Shown here: positions 4,007 to 6,837 of the stretch, one piece after another | Layout of the letters: each line of letters starts with the position of its first letter | Numbering within the stretch: position 1 is the first letter of the stretch | Assembly: GCA_030605515.1 (NCBI GenBank) | Contig: JAUWIE010000094.1 | Span: 1 to 6,837, forward strand | Length of the DNA stretch: 6,837 nt | Source: Thermoplasmatota archaeon | GTDB lineage: Archaea > Thermoplasmatota > E2 > DHVEG-1 | Direction: 5' to 3' | Made by a program: the position numbers and the translations under genes | The notes under the pieces: generated by a model | Told to the model about the DNA's origin: nothing | Databases searched by the model: none | Seen by the model: the letters and a program-made list of their open reading frames with translations, nothing else

Positions 4007-6837
4007 ATGAGTAGAAAAAGCATAATTCATAAAATAATAATTTTAGGAATTTTCATCCTATTTATTGGAACAAGTATAATTCCAGCATTAAGAACACATA
4101 CAATTTCAACAATAGAGCCGTTGGAAGAATCTTTCGATTTTAATGATGAAAATCCACCAGATATTGAAAAATTACAATGGATTTCACCAAATGGAGAATT
4201 ACCAGGAACTTTGGATGAGTATCTAAATAGACATCTACTTTCATCAGCTAAATTTTCGACACCAAAAATGAAAATAAGTACACCACAGCCATTGGATCAT
4301 CAAATATCAATATTGGTTGATGAAACGCTATACACTGATATTATGGTAAATCTTGATCAATATATTATTGATCTTGAGTCTAAAGGATACACTATATTTC
4401 TCCAAACCGTATCTGGAGGCACTCCTATGGAAATTAAGAATTGGGTATCACTGCGTTATGCTTCTGGCTGTACTAGTATTGTTTTTATTGGTGACATCAC
4501 GGCTGCTTGGGCTGAGGTTTCAGGATCTGTTTTCCCTTGTGATCTGTTTTATATGGATATTGATGGTAATTGGGAAGATAATGATTTTGACAATGATTAT
4601 GAGATTCATACCGCAGGAGCTGGCGACATGGGTCCTGAAGTTTATGTAGGTCGTATTTATGCTCATACGCTTAATTATGACACTGAAGCAAATATGGTCA
4701 ACGATTACCTTTCAAAGGTTCATTCGTATCGAGTTGGTGAATTACCTCAGGTATTTCGTGGACTTGAATATGTTGAGGAGGATTGGTATGATATGGATGT
4801 AAATTTAGATCTTATTTTTGAGGATAACGTTGTACGTTATGATTATGGTTATTTTACAACAGCTGAAGATTATTTGAATCAGATGGATTTAGGACAGTAT
4901 TTCGTGCAAGTCTGTGCTCATAGTTATTCAGGTGGACATCATTTTAGTACTCGACCTACTGAATCTGCCGCATATGCTCATATTTATGTACACAGCCCTA
5001 CTAGCAGATTTGCGAAATTATTGCTAGGTAGTGATGATGGTATAAAAGTCTGGTTAAACGGAGATAATGTCTATACAAATGATAGATATGGCAAATGGTT
5101 TGAGGATGTGTATGAAACAGATGTAGCCTTAAATGAGGGATGGAATCAATTGTTATGTAAAGTAAGTCAGAGTGGGGGAACATACCAGTTCTCCGCAAGG
5201 TTTACTGATATAGATTATACAACTTTTGATGATTTAACATATCAGATTAATAACCCTGATTCTTATGATGCTGAAGCAGAATTTATACGAAGTTGGTTGC
5301 TAAATGGCTTCCATCAAGACTCCTCTGATAATTTCTGGTTATATCTTACCACAAACTATCTTGGTGTCAATGAAGGGACAATAAATCCAGTTGATGGACA
5401 AATAATGGGTGGTGAAACCTGGACTACTTATGATTCTGGTTGTCCTTTTATTGATATGACAGATTATGATGAACAAGACTTTGGAGTATGTTATGCATTT
5501 GCCAGAGTTTATGCTGATGCTAATAAATCATGCCAGCTATGGCTTGGATATGATGATGGTGCTCGTATTTGGCTTAATGGTCAAGAAATTCTAAATGATA
5601 ATAGATACGGTGGTTTTGAAGCTGATGTGACTAAATTAAATGTAAATTTACAATCTGGTGAGAACCGTATACTTGTAAAAATTTCTGAATGGATGGGAGC
5701 ACATGGGTTCAGCGCTCGATTCTGTCAAACTGATGGTACACCAGTTGATGGATTGACTTATGATCCTGTATCAACACCAATAACTCATATTGGTACATGG
5801 TTACTTAATGGTCCTTACACTAACCCATCCTCTGCTACTAGACTTACAACAGATTACCTAGGTGATGAAGCAAATGTTGAACCAAGTGAAGGTGATCCTG
5901 CACCATTTGGTAGCTGGGAACGTGGTATAGGAAATGGTTGCCCATATGATATCGGTGTCTTTTATGATCATGGTGACTGGGTTCTTTCAGAGGATATCCA
6001 AAACCGTGACCCACCAGTTTTATTTTATAATCTTTTTTCATGTGGACCTGGTCGATTCACTGATTCTAACTACCTTGCTGGATCATACATATTCCATACA
6101 ACTTATGGGTTAATAACAATTGCATCTGCAAAAAGTGGAAGTATGCTTAACTTTGACGATTTTACTAATCCACTTGGTGATGGCTGGAGTATTGGCGAAG
6201 CATTCCTTAAATGGTTTGATGATCAAGCACCATTTGCTCTATGGGAAAAAGAATGGTATTATGGAATGGTAGTCTGTGGTGATCCCACATTATGTGTAGT
6301 TGAGAGACCAAATTATCCACCATATACACCTTCTGAGCCTTCCCCTGAAAATGATGCAGTTGAAGTTGATCAAAATATTACTCTTAGCTGGATTAGTGGT
6401 GATTTCAACCCAGGTGATAGCATCACTTATGATGTATATTTTGGTGATACAAATCCACCACCAATAATAATTGTTAATCAATCTGAAAGCTCATATTATC
6501 CAGGTATTCTTGATCAATGGGCTGTGTATTATTGGAAAATAATTGCCTATGATAACAATGGTGGACAAACAGAGGGACCGCTTTGGTCATTTAGAACTGG
6601 GCCACCAAGCATTATGTGGATTGAAAATACAACTAGCATCATTGGTCGTACTGAGTTGGAAATTCCTATATATGGTCAATGGGATCGAACAATATCAGGT
6701 TACAGTATTGGACTTGAATATGATCAAAATATTATTGAGATTTATGATGTAACTAGTGAAGATACCATTTCTGCAGATGCATTTGTCTTTCAATATACAA
6801 TTCCAAGTCCAGGTGTTCTTTCAATTGGATGTGCATG
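4007..6837 (+). CDS. Exported C25 (gingipain-family) cysteine peptidase with inserted beta-sandwich repeats, FN3 and cohesin-like domains; C-terminus cut by window edge
   Basis: An open frame of 943 codons runs from ATG 4007 to the right edge without a stop. Residues 1-27 are a signal peptide: RK, hydrophobic run 10-24, then IPA. A prosegment-like stretch (28-97) precedes the catalytic domain. The first catalytic part (98-315) has FIGDI (160-164), FPCDLFYMDIDGNWED (176-191) with an acidic, probably calcium-binding loop D184-E199, PEVYVGRI (210-217), and the probable catalytic His305 in VCAHSYSGGHHF (302-313). Residues 322-660 hold two copies of a probable carbohydrate-binding beta-sandwich. 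The catalytic domain resumes with LFYNLFSCGPGRF (672-684), Cys679 being the probable nucleophile, then SIGEAF (728-733) and the closing CGDPTL (757-762). An FN3-like domain (768-865) and a cohesin-like domain (868 onward, with GLEYDQNIIEI at 902-912) follow. The substrate is unknown. Thirteen cysteines could form disulfides. Assignment of His305 and Cys679 rests on motif position, not structure. Confidence 0.87.
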   Translation, partial: MSRKSIIHKIIILGIFILFIGTSIIPALRTHTISTIEPLEESFDFNDENPPDIEKLQWISPNGELPGTLDEYLNRHLLSSAKFSTPKMKISTPQPLDHQISILVDETLYTDIMVNLDQYIIDLESKGYTIFLQTVSGGTPMEIKNWVSLRYASGCTSIVFIGDITAAWAEVSGSVFPCDLFYMDIDGNWEDNDFDNDYEIHTAGAGDMGPEVYVGRIYAHTLNYDTEANMVNDYLSKVHSYRVGELPQVFRGLEYVEEDWYDMDVNLDLIFEDNVVRYDYGYFTTAEDYLNQMDLGQYFVQVCAHSYSGGHHFSTRPTESAAYAHIYVHSPTSRFAKLLLGSDDGIKVWLNGDNVYTNDRYGKWFEDVYETDVALNEGWNQLLCKVSQSGGTYQFSARFTDIDYTTFDDLTYQINNPDSYDAEAEFIRSWLLNGFHQDSSDNFWLYLTTNYLGVNEGTINPVDGQIMGGETWTTYDSGCPFIDMTDYDEQDFGVCYAFARVYADANKSCQLWLGYDDGARIWLNGQEILNDNRYGGFEADVTKLNVNLQSGENRILVKISEWMGAHGFSARFCQTDGTPVDGLTYDPVSTPITHIGTWLLNGPYTNPSSATRLTTDYLGDEANVEPSEGDPAPFGSWERGIGNGCPYDIGVFYDHGDWVLSEDIQNRDPPVLFYNLFSCGPGRFTDSNYLAGSYIFHTTYGLITIASAKSGSMLNFDDFTNPLGDGWSIGEAFLKWFDDQAPFALWEKEWYYGMVVCGDPTLCVVERPNYPPYTPSEPSPENDAVEVDQNITLSWISGDFNPGDSITYDVYFGDTNPPPIIIVNQSESSYYPGILDQWAVYYWKIIAYDNNGGQTEGPLWSFRTGPPSIMWIENTTSIIGRTELEIPIYGQWDRTISGYSIGLEYDQNIIEIYDVTSEDTISADAFVFQYTIPSPGVLSIGCA
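4970..5488 (+). repeat. Protein-level tandem repeat, copy A (tail 1 + header 2), inside the peptidase gene
   Basis: Residues 322-494. The tail part has GSDDGIKVWLNG (341-352), the LNEGWNQLLCKV strand (375-386) and FSARF (395-399). The header part has SWLLNG (429-434), LTTNYLG (447-453), a Pro-x-Asp-Gly turn (461-464) and SGCP (477-480). This is the style of jelly-roll, galactose-binding-like modules of extracellular enzymes. Over 59 ungapped residues (341-399 against 514-572) I count 26 identities with copy B. Confidence 0.75.
5489..5986 (+). repeat. Protein-level tandem repeat, copy B (tail 2 + header 3), inside the peptidase gene
   Basis: Residues 495-660. The landmarks of copy A recur in order: GYDDGARIWLNG (514-525), LQSGENRILVKI (548-559), FSARF (568-572), LTY (583-585), TWLLNG (597-602), LTTDYLG (613-619) and NGCP (643-646). 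The offset is 173 residues in the tail and 166-168 in the header. Copy B leads straight into the strand before Cys679. Only header 2 plus tail 2 (about 426-585) forms a whole module in the usual order. Confidence 0.75.

Noticed and set aside
4353..4649. A 98-codon plus-strand frame rich in hydrophobic residues inside the peptidase gene
   Set aside because: It is an out-of-frame reading of the conserved FIGDI to GDMGPEV section of the C25 domain; the hydrophobic look comes from T at second codon positions.
4970..5986. The tandem repeat as a recent DNA duplication or assembly artefact
   Set aside because: The copies are only about 44 percent identical at protein level over the best stretch and differ in spacing, so the duplication is old and not an assembly error.
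5001..6481. Several 60-70 codon minus-strand frames opposite the repeat and FN3 regions
   Set aside because: Their His/Tyr/Leu-rich products are antisense reflections of the Asp/Gly/Asn-rich peptidase, with no ribosome binding site or domain.
4007..6837. A possible frameshift or split gene, because the domain order looks scrambled
   Set aside because: A codon-by-codon reading from 4007 to the edge stays open and keeps family motifs in one frame on both sides of the insert.

Overview
The window looks like a piece of an AT-rich archaeal genome. The signs are AT-rich TATA-type elements upstream of several starts instead of bacterial -35/-10 pairs, oligo-T tracts in place of hairpin terminators, a mix of starts with and without Shine-Dalgarno sequences, and exported proteins in the style of uncultured Thermoplasmatota (for example Marine Benthic Group D, known for extracellular cysteine peptidases). 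The assignment to Archaea is fairly secure. The lineage is inferred from protein style only. No tRNA, rRNA, CRISPR array or insertion sequence was seen.

There are five protein genes, two of them cut by the window edges. From left to right: (1) on the minus strand, an exported protein with a class I glutamine-amidotransferase-like (biotin-protein-ligase N-terminal-like) domain, cut at its C-terminus; (2) diverging from it, a plus-strand radical SAM enzyme of the MiaB/RimO methylthiotransferase family that lacks the usual C-terminal TRAM domain; (3) converging on that, a minus-strand stand-alone response-regulator receiver domain of only 101 residues; (4) upstream of it on the same strand, a PfkB-family sugar or nucleoside kinase; (5) diverging from the kinase, a large plus-strand exported peptidase of the C25 (gingipain) family that runs off the right edge after 943 residues.

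The peptidase is the most unusual gene. Its probable catalytic His (residue 305) and Cys (residue 679) are 374 residues apart, where classical gingipains have a few tens. The gap is filled by a tandem repeat of a probable carbohydrate-binding beta-sandwich, arranged in permuted order (tail-header-tail-header). After the catalytic domain come a fibronectin-III-like domain and the start of a cohesin-like domain, which suggests a surface-attached or multi-protein extracellular enzyme.

The genes do not form one operon. The kinase and receiver may be co-transcribed, with a 62-base gap. The two exported-protein genes lie at opposite ends but share the same 8-base leader (TAGGGGAA) just before their ATG, while the cytosolic kinase has a conventional AGGTGAT ribosome binding site. 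Extracellular polymer breakdown followed by uptake and phosphorylation of sugars would be a loose common theme, but nothing in the sequence proves a link.
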